Shown piece after piece: positions 10,749 to 21,260 of a stretch of DNA of 64,000 nt. The position numbers and the translations under genes are program-made. The stretch comes from Auriscalpium vulgare (taxonomy: Eukaryota > Basidiomycota > Agaricomycetes > Russulales > Auriscalpiaceae): positions 930,001 to 994,000 of the forward strand of contig JAHBBC010000004.1 of the NCBI GenBank assembly GCA_019915015.1. Reading direction: 5' to 3'. Position 1 is the first letter of the stretch. Every line of letters begins with the position of its first letter. Under the pieces are notes generated by a model. The model worked only from the letters and a program-made list of their open reading frames with translations, searched no databases and had not been told where the DNA came from.

Positions 10749-11221
10749 TCCTGCACCCAGAACTACTGCGCCGAGTGCGTTCGGCATCGCAACGTTTTCG
10801 GGAAGCGTGGGAATCACATACAGCGACCATAAGCGAAACCTCGGAACAGCCCCAAGACCGTATCGACCGGGCCAACGCCTTCACCGAACACACGCGGATG
10901 GCGACGCTGTGCGGAGAATATGTTACTTTCGAGGCTGCGGAGCAGCAGGCAGGTCCCGCGCCCCAACGCTCAGAGGCGCCATCCACGCCGAACGTACGTC
11001 CGCCGCCCTCTGCAGCGCAGAGGGGCACGCAAGGGAGCGCAGAAGCGCCCAGCAGCTCTCAGGGCAACCCTACAGCGAGCAGCTCACCGGACAGCCCTGC
11101 GGCGAGCCGCTCTCCGGAGGCGCAGACACGGTACGTCGCCGGTGAATCGGGCAGTCCTGCTTTTGACCGTGGCTTGATGCTAGCGACTGCCCAACCAACC
11201 ACGGCACCCGCGAACGGCTGA
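10748..11221 (+). CDS. Unrecognised gene fragment (3' part)
   Basis: From about 10748 one frame reads LLHPELLRRVRSASQRF and stays open to TGA at 11219-11221, with a helical N-terminal part and a Ser/Pro/Ala/Gln-rich tail. Residue composition is protein-like, but there is no clear start, since upstream lies the short tandem repeat. It could be the last exon of a gene whose front is lost. No family recognised. Confidence 0.3.
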   Translation, partial: LLHPELLRRVRSASQRFREAWESHTATISETSEQPQDRIDRANAFTEHTRMATLCGEYVTFEAAEQQAGPAPQRSEAPSTPNVRPPPSAAQRGTQGSAEAPSSSQGNPTASSSPDSPAASRSPEAQTRYVAGESGSPAFDRGLMLATAQPTTAPANG

Positions 11222-11762
11222 CCGCTCCCTGCCAGCTCAAGCGTAGGTGGGCCAAAGCCGCGTTGGACTCGGATGGCGGAAGGGCGTGGCGGGTTCGACA
11301 GGGAGCGGAGGACCCTGGACGGCGCTGCCCTTCGCATGAATGCTTGCGGGGCGAGGGCACGTCAGAGGAGTGAGCCGTAGAGAGCGCGTATACCTGCCTG
11401 GCGCCCCTAATAAAAAGCGGAGCAACGCGCCTTTGCTCTGCTCTATGCGGACACCCCTCGGCAGCGGCAGGACGGTCAGGCTGAGAGACAGCTTTACATT
11501 TGATTGTAGCACAAGGTATGAAGCACAGGGGCCGACGCAAGCTCGTACGGATCCGTGCGGAAGGGATAATGTACACGGGAAGGAGAAGGGCTGCGTGGAT
11601 TCGCAGTGCGATGGATGGCGTACATAAGACGTAGGCGTGATGGACGGCGTACATAAGACGATGTGGGGGGGCATGGGTGTGTAGCGCATGGTATAATGGA
11701 CATTTTGGGTGGCAGGTGCGAGGATGAGTCTCCGATGGCGCAGGGCATGCCAGCCCTGGCAT

Positions 11763-12142
11763 CTACTCCTCCGCGTCCACTCGCCCCCTGGCAAGGCCAG
11801 CATCCTCGTCCTTTGTGAGGACAGACGCACTGCCTGCGTCAGCCGGCACCTTGAGCTCAAGGGCGACGGTGCGGATGATGGGTGCGCCGCGGATGGGCAC
11901 CTGGGCAAGCCTCTGAGCTAGAGCCGGGGGAGCCAGCAGCGGGCCCGACGAGTGATAGGGCGCATCTTCCGCACCGGCGCGCACCCAGGACACCGCCATT
12001 GTGCCGTAGGGGGAGACGTGAATGTCGATGGTCTGCGGACAGCGCGTCAGCTTGTGCCAGGAAGGAGGTTGCAGCCACGCACGATCACGTCGCCGAGCTC
12101 GAGCTGGACGTCGAGGATAATGTGGTAGAGGGCGTTGGGCAT
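11763..12142 (-). CDS. Small unrecognised two-exon gene, 109 aa
   Basis: ATG at 12142, exon 12083-12142, intron with donor GTGCGT, a CTGAC branch-like site and acceptor CGCAG, exon 11763-12032; the phases agree. The N-terminus reads MPNALYHIILDVQLELGDVI and the second exon begins TIDIHVSPYGTMAVSW. No signal peptide or known domain. Without the splice the frame breaks at once, which supports the intron. It could also be a gene relic. The function is unknown. Confidence 0.4.
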
Positions 12143-13241
12143 GGTAGGTGATGGTTGCGAGGACGAAGGGGCAGCTGAGCGAGAGTAAGTCAGCCCGCTA
12201 CGCGAGCGCGGCTCCCCACGCACTTGTACCCGGGCCGACGGGGTTCGCGAAGCTCGCAGAGGGGCAGCTGGGGCGGCATCGCAACATTTTGAGGGCGGAG
12301 GGCTGGCCAGAGCTGCCGATTGACAGCTCTGAGGGCAGGGCTGCGGGCGCCTCTGCGATAGCGACAGCGAATCCCGTCGCCGGCGCCTGTGACATTGCTG
12401 CTCTTATTAGAGCACCCTCCCGCCACCGACGTGCTCTCCACCCCCGCCCCCAACTCAGCGCAGGCGTACGCGTGATGCAAGAGCCCTTCCTGTCCAGCGC
12501 ACTCTGCTTGCCTCCGCGCTGCCCGCCAGGCCCGGTCGTCCCTCGTCGCTTCGTCTCCCCCTAGTCCTCGACGCGTCTCTTGGCTCCCCGACGCGCCACC
12601 CGCCCTGCCCTGAGCATTTCCTCCCTCATCCGCCCGCCAGCTCCCGTATCGACGCGTCGGACGCGTGCTGACGCGCAACTGCGTGAGCAACGCCCAAGTG
12701 AGTGCTCCTTGGCCCGCGCGCCGTGTACGACGTCGATCCCGGCATCTCCTGGCGCGCGGGCGCCCTGGCCTCTGAAAAACCATTGCTGACCGCACGTGTG
12801 AACGCACAGGGACAGCGTTGCCGCGCAACTGCGACCGCCCGCGCACTCAACGCCTCTGCAGCTTGGTGAGTGCTCCTTGGCCCGTGCTACTACATACCAA
12901 ATGCCATCATTTTGCTAAATCGTCGTTCGACCCTCGTCTAATGAGCTGCGTGAGACCCGGTTGCGTTGCTGCAGGGCGGTGGGAGTGAGATGCTGGTACG
13001 ATGTTAGCAGGCTGAGGGTTGAGCGTTGATGGATGGGCGCTAGAGGGGGATGGTGTACGTACTGAACGACGCTGCAGCGCACCGAGCTGGGATGTCGTCA
13101 CGTGTTGCACAAACTTTATCTCCCGCTCGCCTCTGAGCTCATCGGCCTTGAAACACCCTAAATCATCCAAAGGAAGTACAGTAATCTCTCATGGGCTCGC
13201 AGGGCGGTCTGGTCACAAGTACAGGCTACACGTATGTACAT
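12143..13241. other. No firmly supported gene; duplicated donor-site segment
   Basis: GTGAGTGCTCCTTGGCCCG occurs at about 12699 and 12866, each preceded by a CGCGCAACTGCG block, so a roughly 167-bp segment containing a 5' splice-site motif is duplicated. Overlapping open frames on both strands here are compositional and I do not call them. Confidence 0.4.
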
Positions 13242-13490
13242 TCAACCTACGCTGTTCCGGAACGCCAGGCCATGATTGTTCCGCGAAGTAGCAGCTGCGC
13301 AGGTAAAACAGAGTGCCGCAACTCTCTCTGCTCCCTCGTCCGTCCAGAACACCCTCAGCACCACCGTCCCGTCAGGTAACCGCCACACCGTGATGGCCTT
13401 CCACGCGTTGCCGCTTCGGGCCCCGTCGCGAGGGATACGGCCATCCGCATTCAGCACTTCGTTGTGGGGCTTGCAACCGTGACGCTCGTC
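13242..13490 (-). CDS. Unrecognised coding fragment
   Basis: A minus-strand frame reads CKPHNEVLNADGRIPRDGAR and later AWKAITVWRLPDGTVVLRVF before TAG. Composition is protein-like and unlike the surrounding low-complexity frames. Start and neighbouring exons were not found. It may be an exon of a decayed gene. Confidence 0.25.
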   Translation of the reverse strand, partial: DERHGCKPHNEVLNADGRIPRDGARSGNAWKAITVWRLPDGTVVLRVFWTDEGAERVAALCFTCAAATSRNNHGLAFRNSVG

Positions 13491-14089
13491 CGTCTACGCT
13501 GCTATTTCTGTTGTAAAGGCTGGCGCGTCCATGTCCGCAGTGGCTAGTGGGCCGTGCGCTCGCGCTGGAGGAGGTTGAGTGGGGACAGGTAGTCGGCGGT
13601 GAGCAGCGCGGGCGCGGAAGGGCCTGTACATGCGCTAGTGAGCGGTGAGGACTACTTCTGTACGCGGCACGCACCTTGCTTCATGCCCTTGTTCAGTACG
13701 CGGGCCACCCTTTCAGTTCGTCTAGACCCTTCTTTCCGCTGTTGAGCGTAGCCCTCAGCGTCGTGTTACTCTGCGCAGCTGGTCGAGGAGCCCACGGCAC
13801 TCCTCCCAACGGCAGTTTGCCTCGTCTGTGGACACGCGCAGCGAAAGGCGTGGGCCGCGTGCGGTTGCGTGCATGCACTTTGGGCCTTTATGCGCCTGCA
13901 AGGAACGTGCGACGTGTCGACGGTGCAGAAGATGGGGGTGCGCCCTCGTCTTTGCGCTCGCGGAAGGCGCGCCGGGCGCCTTGCGGTTCTGCTCTGCGCG
14001 CTTGCTCAGATGGTGCGTTTCCCGGCAGCGGCGCTCTGCATGGCCTGGGTGCTCGCGGTGGATGAGCGGGGCAGGTGGGAAGACGGAAG

Positions 14090-14400
14090 CATCTTCCTCT
14101 CGCGTCAGTGTACATACAGTCACAGAATTTGAAGTCCTCTTTGGTCAGACACTGGTACTTCTCGTCCTTGTCGGCCAAGCTCTTATCCGGCATGCCGAGT
14201 GCGACGAGAGCCGGACGCGAGCGCCGGTACGTCGTCGTCTCTCGCGCAATGGCGTCGTCTTTGCGGTGCGCCATGGACTTTGTTCGCGTCTAGACGTAGC
14301 GAAGTAGGCGGCGCCCATGGGCAGAGCAAAGTCGGCGAAATCCATGGGGTTGATTTTCTGACTCAGGTGGAAATTGCCATCTGTGGCGTAGTACAAAGGA
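14090..14400 (-). pseudogene. KDZ-type transposase relic (D1 copy)
   Basis: Two pieces of a KDZ (Kyakuja-Dileera-Zisupton) transposase follow each other on the minus strand. The first reads YYATDGNFHLSQK then ALPMGAAYFA, like the family's core D-GNFHL block. The second, in another frame, reads YRRSRPALVALGMP, KYQCLTKEDFK and MYTDARGR, like the C-terminal part. The intervening 150 or more residues are missing. It is cut at the D1 boundary. The family call rests on remembered motifs. Confidence 0.5.
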
Positions 14401-14589
14401 ACCTGCGCGACGCGTTATGAGCACGCCCACCGAGTCCTCGCGTCTTCCACTGAGGATCCATGTTTGTGCCGAGATTGCGTAGGCAAAGCACGGCGATGGA
14501 ACGCGGTGACATGTTGCAAAGTACGAGGCAGGCGTCTTCCAAAATCGTGGACAGCAGACTGGATGAGGAAAATGATGACGTTCATGAGG

Positions 14590-15420
14590 CGATTCGCTAG
14601 GGCTTGGATACGTCGTTCAATTTCCTAATGACGCCCGGAAAAGTCGACTTGCTGTCAGCCCGTCATTCGGCTGCGATGCCAGGCAGACCTGCGACGACCA
14701 AGCTGCAGAGGTTACTTTGCCGGTCTTCCATTTGTAACGATCGTCCGAGGCTTTGGTTCTGATCAAGGTGATCAGACAACATATTATACGAATACTATGC
14801 GGTTTAGACATACCTGCACACCGAGTATTTGCTCCATCCGGCTAAGACTCTGCATGACGGTGTTGGAGCCCACGGGGAGGACGTCCAATGTGGCCTGCTG
14901 AACCAACGACGTAATTGATTCGTACGGAGATTAGATTCAAGATGCGCGCTGGGCAGAAACAATCAGCAGACAGTCCTGCCACAGCACGTCGTAGACTCAC
15001 GGTGATCTCAAGTGTCGACCTTTTGACCATGAAGTATGGCGACAGCGGACCTGTCTGAAGCTCATCGGGTTCAACACAAGTCGTAGGCCATCTGTCAGGT
15101 TCATGAGCGCCCAGCAGCAGTTCGCGATCATACGCGGGGTGTCTGAAAGCCCATTGCCGAGCACGGAGACGAGCGGGTGCAGGTGCACTTCGGGCTTGAT
15201 TGAGGTGATCAGGTTCTCGCATACGTGGCCGAGCGTCCGGCAATGTCTTTGACGTGCTCAAGCGTATCGTGCATCATGTCGATGAGGATCGGGAGCGCTT
15301 GATTGACGAGCAGCTGCGGGTCCGGCCCGACGAGGATCGATCCAAAGGCCATCAAGCACGCCAGTCGGGCGACTTGATGTTCGCCTCAACTACGGACATG
15401 CCTTCAAGCAGACCCTGGTG
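14590..15420 (-). pseudogene. Importin-beta (Kap95-like) pseudogene, D1 copy
   Basis: Several frames, in the right order for a fungal karyopherin beta-1, read EANIKSPDW, VMAFGSILVGPDPQ, QALPILIDMMHDTLEHVKD, HLHPLVSVLGNGLSDTP, ANCCWALMNLTDGL, TGPLSPYF, ATLDVLPVGSNTVMQSLSRM and TILEDACLV. These HEAT repeats normally bind importin-alpha or cargo at the pore. Reading requires frame changes and contains stops, so the piece is dead. Gaps between blocks that fit introns suggest a genomic DNA origin. It lies directly upstream, on the same strand, of the KDZ relic. An identical relic lies in D2. Confidence 0.8.
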
Positions 15421-16027
15421 ATCACACTTTCAGGGCGACACCCCAGACGTGGCGCCTATCGGGAGGGGGCTGCAAATGCGCGCAGGGTGTCTAGCACGCG
15501 GCCTGGTGGAGGTCGTTGGCTTGTTGACGACGTCCAAGGAGGGGGGCGTTCCGGGGAAGCGTCCAGAGCCAATCCCGCAGTGTGGACGGCGTCCAGGAGG
15601 CGCTACACGGTGTCGACGGCGTCCAGAAGCCCGTCGAGGCAAATACCAGGCGGTGCTGCTCGATGTGATCTATAGGGGTGTCGACGGAAACCGAACCGGG
15701 TCACAGAATGATATGCGGCGTCCGCTCGATAACACGAGGCCAAGGCTCGCGCGCGCGTCGCCAGCGAGTTCATAGGTATTTTCGTGTCCGTTCAGCCAGA
15801 GGTGGAGGGCGATTTGGGCCGCTCGAACCGGTCCACGCTTTGGACAATTTCCACAGTAACTCAGTCGATTAACGACGACGTCAATGTAGATGTAGATGCG
15901 GTGTGCTGGAGAAGTCATCCAATGAAATGTGTCCAGAGCGTCGCGCCGCATGTCTGCGACTTTTTTTTCTTTTTTTTTGGAATCCAGATTATTGCCTACT
16001 CGGGGCGCGCGGCCCCATGCGGGACGT

Positions 16028-16125
16028 GATACATATGAGCCCCCCGCCCCGCGCTCTCCCGGGATAAGGTGAAGCTGGTGCGAGGGCGCCGTAACTCGAG
16101 GGGCATGGATGTCCAACACCGGATG
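16028..16125. repeat. Short dispersed repeat (copy 2 of 3)
   Basis: Shares GGATAAGGTGAAG/GGATAAGGTAAGG and ACTCGAGGGG-ATGGATG blocks with 4118-4195; carried inside D1, with the third copy in D2. Confidence 0.55.
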
Positions 16126-17299
16126 AACGAATCATCGAGGGATGTCTGCGACGTCCATCGATGACGCGGCATGTACCTGGGCATCCAGGTCGTCCTGAGA
16201 GGCGGATGTGGCGTCGAGAATGATGCCGAGGCGTATTGACGGCGTCCTGCAGGGCAGGAACCAACCCACAGTGATGCTGAGGCATCTCGACTGCAGGGCA
16301 GGAACCAACCCACAACCATGTGCTACAAACTGCCGCGCCGCGCATAGCACGGCTTGTAGAAGACGGTGGGACCTAAATGCGGTACGAATACGCGCTGGGA
16401 GGGTGCGCAGGGTGTCCAATAGTGCCGCTTGCCGTTGGAAGGCTGGAATGCGCGACGGAGAACATCCACGAGCTCAGTGGCTTGTCGACGACGTCCATTG
16501 AGGTGTGGCGTGCACGCGCGAATCGTCCGCCGTCCGCACGCTTCGGGCGGCGCAAACACATCCAGAAGGGCGTTGCATGCTGTCAGAGGGCACCAGGACT
16601 ACCGCTTGGATATGAACGGCGTTGTGGGGTGTACGCGGGAGACGAAGATGCTTGCAACAATGTTCAAGGTGATTCCGCAGAGATTAAGGCGCAAGGTTTG
16701 TGAAGAGCCGCTTCATGGGGATGAAAGATCACGGCGCCACTGTCTACCTGCAATTTCAGCGATCTCGCAAAACAGATAAGACAACCACGATGCTTACCTG
16801 GCGCTTGGAACGAACGTTAAGGCCGCTGAGTTCGAAACGCGCGGTAGGCTCGACCTTAGGCTTTGTGCTCGAATGCTCGAAGGGCAACCACTACTAAAAG
16901 TACGGTCACCTCACAGGTCTTCGTAACAGTGAAGTATGACATACCTCAGCGGGAAGTTGAATATGACGTGCCAATCCACTGAAATCACGGGCGTTGACGG
17001 GACACGCTACTATCGGACGTGATTGGTGTATTGGTTGATGTCAGAGCTCTTGCGAGTGACGTCGGCCTTCAGACGCTCGATCTATTCTTTTAGCGGATCG
17101 TTGCGCGGACCAAGAGCTTCCGTCCTTCTGTGTCTGGCTCTGTTACGCGGCGGAGGGATGTAAAGACTTACAGATCCAAGAGTCGTCGCGATGTAGACAT
17201 GCGCAACGTAGCCATCGAGGGAAGACCTCTCGAGGCTGGATCTGCAGAGACTACTCCCTCCTCTCGTTTCGACACACGTCGATGCGTCGAGTACAAGAT

Positions 17300-18060
17300 C
17301 GCGGAGGAGAGCTAATCCATGCGAGCGAAGTCAGGTTGACTGGAACATCAGGACTCGTTCCTCCTGTGCCTAGCTTTGTTACGCCGGCCTCGGTGTGCAT
17401 GCCAGGTGGCTCGGCGTAGCCCGATGACGGCGGGCTGGGGGTGGCGTACGGTGGGTAGGCGGCGAGAGAGGGAATGTGCCGGGGCAAGGAAGATATGGAC
17501 GAGAGCCGGTGAGTCGTCCATCTCGAGCTCCATGTCGTCATCGGGGTCGAAGTAGCCCGGCCGCCCGAGCTGGTACAGCTGGTGGTAGGAGGGAGGGCCT
17601 GGAAGTGGCTGCTGGGAAGAAGGGTCGAGGACGACGTCGTGGTGCTCCTCGGAGTGATCGACGAGGGCGTGGAGGTCAGGCTGTACGCAGCGTGTAGCTG
17701 CAGCACTAGAAAACCGGTTAGCAACGAAGACGGTGGAGAGACGGGTCGCCTTACGAGCTCCTCGAGGATGCTGTCACGATCGCTCTCGATAGGAAACCTG
17801 TCGCCGGGACGCACTCTAGAGGGCCGAGGAGCTCCCCGGAGAACTCGCCTGCGTGGCGCAGGGAGTCAAAAATCCGGCCGGCGTAGCTGAAGGGATTCTC
17901 TGCGAAGCCCTGTACGGGGAGGGCGTGATGGCTGCAGGACGCCATGGGGTTCAATTGCGATGGATAGTTGCATGGCGAAGGCCCACTCTGGCACCGCGTA
18001 AGTTCACTTGGAGTGACTAAACGTGGGACGGTTACGTAAATTACTATGGAGCCGGGCACA
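17300..18060 (-). pseudogene. Unrecognised gene with a frameshift; 3' part duplicated in D2
   Basis: The minus strand reads ATRCVQPDLHALVDHSEEHH, then DPDDDMELEMDDSPA, and in another frame SSISSLPRHIPSLAAY to VTKLGTGGTSPDVPVNL. In D2 (49334-49616) one C is absent near 49590, and the ELEMDDSP and SSISSLPRHI segments are in one frame. D1 therefore carries a one-base insertion that breaks a frame still open in D2, although D2 lacks the 5' half. An upstream piece reads GFAENPFSYAGRIFDSLRHA. No family recognised. Confidence 0.4.
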
Positions 18061-18507
18061 CTGGACTGGGCCGAGTCCCGCATGATCTTGAAGGGAATGA
18101 TCGAGACTCACCGGATGATCACCCAATATTGGTCCATTGCTGCCCGGCACAATGCCAGCGAGCCATCTCCAAGCCATCGTCGGACACCTACTACTACGTC
18201 TGAGAGCGACGCCGGGACTCTCTCTCAAGACCACCACGCCAAAGAAGCGGCAAGTCTGAGCGCAGTGGTCTACCCCTCCTCTCCTCTCCTCTCTTCATCG
18301 CAAACCGCTCTCCCATCCCTCTCCCAGGGCGCGCTCGCTCGTGGAAAAACCGTTAACTGACCTCACCGACACACAGCGCCGGCGCACGCACAACCAACGG
18401 GCCTGGCCTGCTGCGTCGGGCTTGCCACGCCGCTACACTCACACTCTCGCGCCAGGCATGTATTTTGACTCATTACAAGGAGCCAGCTCATTGTTTAATT
18501 TTTATAG

Positions 18508-19527
18508 CTCGTCAGCGTCTCGCTCTCTTGACTCAAGATCTGTTCCCGGTCCTCTCCGCTGCCTTGAGGGATGCACAAGAGGCTCTCTTTGAGGCGTGCT
18601 TGGACTATGAAAACGAGACCCGTCAACGCCTCCTTGAGCCCGGTGTGTATGATTCTTTCCATGCCTATAGCTATGTCCTTACTGACATCATCTGTGCGTG
18701 CAGGTGAAGAAATGCCGATAAGACTCGTGAAGATGGTACGCGGTCTCGTTGTATGTCTGCTTATTCTCCTGACCGGTTGCAGGTCCAATCGGATGCAGCC
18801 ACTTTCCGCAGTGAGCTCAAGCGCCACGTCGCGTTGGCGATTCATGCAAAGGCCATACCTACGCCGGACATGCTGGGCGAGTTCGACAACGACTCTCAGT
18901 CTTACCGAGAGGCACTCAAGGGGTTCATCAAGGAGCTTCTGGCATCAGGGTCGTATTTCCATGAGAGCCAGCCGGATGCAAGTGCTCTTTGCTGTATCCG
19001 TATATCATTAGCTGAGGTCATCGTCCGCAGGGGTCTCAGCTGTTTTTCGGCAACTCGGTCATTCAGCACGGCTGCGTCAAGTTCTTGTTCAAAACCGAGA
19101 AGTCCCTCGGCCGCCTCTTCCCATCCGTCTTCCAAGATGGGATCCCGACCCGAACTATCGCGACGATCGCCACCATGGTCAGTCAGCATAATTTTATCGC
19201 TACAGGTCTCCGCTTTCTAACTGCTTAGTATATGAACGGCCTGCACGAGTATAAGAAGGGCAAGCGCGCGCCTCGCGATTTCTCGGCGAAGGACTACAAG
19301 CCGATATATGTCAGCCTCGTCAACAAACTGGAGGAGCTCTGCAGCGATCCCAAGCATGGTCCGGCATTCGAGAACATGCGGAATTCCTGGGCCAAGCACG
19401 GACGGCAAGTGCTTTCGAGTTACTAAGTGGATCTCAAGCAAACTGACCGGCATCTCATAGCATGGAGACCGTGGCTACTGACGACGAGATGGACGACAAC
19501 CCCAACTTCGGTGTGGATCTCTCGTAG
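18508..19527 (+). CDS. DUF6532-like protein with GC-AG introns (N-terminus unresolved)
   Basis: Six exons join in phase: 18508-18642, 18704-18735, 18783-18977, 19031-19177, 19229-19404, 19461-19527, giving about 250 residues to a TAG stop. The core reads SYREALKGFIKELLASGSYF, SVIQHGCVKFLF, KSLGRLFPSVFQDGIPTRT, and ends FSAKDYKPIYVSLVNKLEEL. This order fits the DUF6532 domain, which is abundant in agaricomycetes, often near mobile elements, and of unknown function. The third and fifth introns begin GCAAGT instead of GT (18978 and 19405). Both keep the frame and remove stops. The final exon is acidic. At least one upstream exon is missing from the model. The domain call is from memory of the family. 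Confidence 0.6.
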
Positions 19528-19788
19528 GCTGCTGGTGCACGCAGCCAACCTCCCCCTACATTCTCGAAGACCCCTTCATTCAGGCCTGTACCGTGTTCTT
19601 GGTACGGGTCTTAATCATTTCTTTTCTCGTGCTCATATCATGTCTTCGTTCACACCCGAGTTTAATGCCTTAATACCTGACCTTTTCCAGTAGTTTACCT
19701 TCATATGCATGCTCCATCCCGGCTCCTTCCTACGTACACTCATGCTTCATATGCGCGCGCGCGGCGTGGTTCCGGTGGTCGTGATCCC

Positions 19789-19820
<32 letters not shown>

Positions 19821-19821
19821 A
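19789..19821. repeat. (TAG)n microsatellite
   Basis: About eleven uninterrupted TAG/AGT triplets, outside any coding region I can support. Confidence 0.95.
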
Positions 19822-19917
19822 TAGTTAGGCCCATGATTGATCTGAATACAAGTGATTTGATGATATCAACACGAGATCTATAACCTCAAGATCTAATCGT
19901 ACTTTTACTATCCTTCT

Positions 19918-20125
19918 CGGGAGAGAGCTGGAGGCCACTGGCAGTGCTTTTCCAGCACTGTCCAGATGCTGGCACTGGAGAGGGAGCGGACAGCACGGCA
20001 CTGGATGCGGCTGGTCCCGTGAGCTCCCGATGACTGGAGCCAACTGGAATACGCTCTCCAGTTGCCGGGCTCCGGGACGGTGCTGGAAGCCTGGAAGCCT
20101 CTCTCCAGCTCTCTCCAGCACCCGG
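19918..20125. repeat. Foldback-like inverted repeat
   Basis: The left arm GAGAGAGCTGGAGG...TTCCAGCACTGTCC pairs imperfectly with the right arm GGTGCTGGAAGCC...CCAGCTCTCTCCAGC. The whole 200-bp stretch is full of CTGGAG/CTCCAG, so it could form a hairpin. It has no coding potential. Confidence 0.5.
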
Positions 20126-21260
20126 GCCTGTCTGTTTTCCTGATGCATCTCCGTATTGTCTCTGCGCGTGTCTCCGCCTCTCCTGCCCCTGCCAAGTGAC
20201 GTCGTTCACAGACCGCATTCTTAGATTAAATATTTGAACGCACTCTGAGCTCAAGAGCCCTCAGGCCACTTTCTGGAAGCAATCCAGTGAATGCGTCCGA
20301 GCTCGAGCACGGCACTGTGTTCTGAAGATGCAGAACCTTTCACATTCAATAATAAAGTGAGCACACCATAGTATTCGTTCTATTCGTCCTACGAGCTGCG
20401 TCCAGGATCCACTCAAGCTCAACAGAGCACATATTGCACATTGACGGAGGTGTGCACATCGTCCAGCCGGGGCACCGGGCACCTGTGGCCATGTTCTGTC
20501 CCACATACACGCGGCTGACGGGTAGACCGAGATGCTGGGCAACGGCTGGATGCGGCCCATTACTTATGTACACTGAGCTACGTGTAAACGACCGTGCCCA
20601 TTCACAAGCAGGACGGCGCGGCCACTGATACCTTTGGAGTCACAGACAGCCTCCCCGCCGCAAAATGGGTGTGCCAGTCTCAAACTCTCCTCCCCAGACT
20701 GACTAAGTAATGATATTCCAGGTCTAGAGGCGAAGTCGTAGACCTCGCAAAGGGCCGAACCTCTGTGCTTGGTCGCATTCGAGTCGCCGCAGTGTCCTCG
20801 CGCCCCAGCAGCGCGCGCTTGCTTTCAACGAAAGTAGGGATCGCTACAGGCATACTCGGCACACGTCGGGCACATTGCGGGGTCGGACCCTCAAGGAAGT
20901 CTGGCAGACTTTCGAGGACGGAGCAATCGCGTGTACGGGACCACGGAGCTGCTCATCTGCCGAGAAGTGGTCGTGCCAGTGATGGCTTTGAAACGATTTG
21001 TATGACAGCGATAGCCCAAACATCTCAGACTCGATTTCATTCACAAAGATATCGTTCTTGGAACCCCTCCGTGCGGGAGCACGGGTTACGACTAGTAATA
21101 TACATAATGAGACGCGTAGGTACAAGTAAGTCTGAATTACCTAACGGCCTACGTAGGTTATACTTATCGGTTCGCGATTGTACATATTACGGAAAGCTAT
21201 ACTGTACGCGTTCATCAGCATGGTGGACACCCCAGCGCGAAGTGTATAGCCTCTAGTTGG
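20126..21260. other. No supported gene
   Basis: No coherent coding exon, repeat or RNA gene seen. The last 150 bp are AT-richer and form the 3' flank of the minus-strand gene that follows. Confidence 0.4.

Larger units (their letters stand above)
14088..17533. repeat. Long direct repeat copy D1 (3.45 kb)
   Basis: Nearly identical to 46169-49616 in the same orientation, about 32.08 kb apart. I see only scattered differences: single substitutions near 14431, 16823 and 17420, a T-run length change near 15960, and one extra C near 17500. The left boundary is at AGCATCTTCCTCT and the right at CTCGAGCTCCATG, beyond which the flanks are unrelated. I found no terminal inverted repeat or target duplication. 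It is a segmental duplication or element of unknown type. Confidence 0.95.

Noticed and set aside
20900..21256. Open + strand frame of 163 codons ending at 21256
   Set aside because: No splice support or family motif, and composition is uneven; treated as chance.
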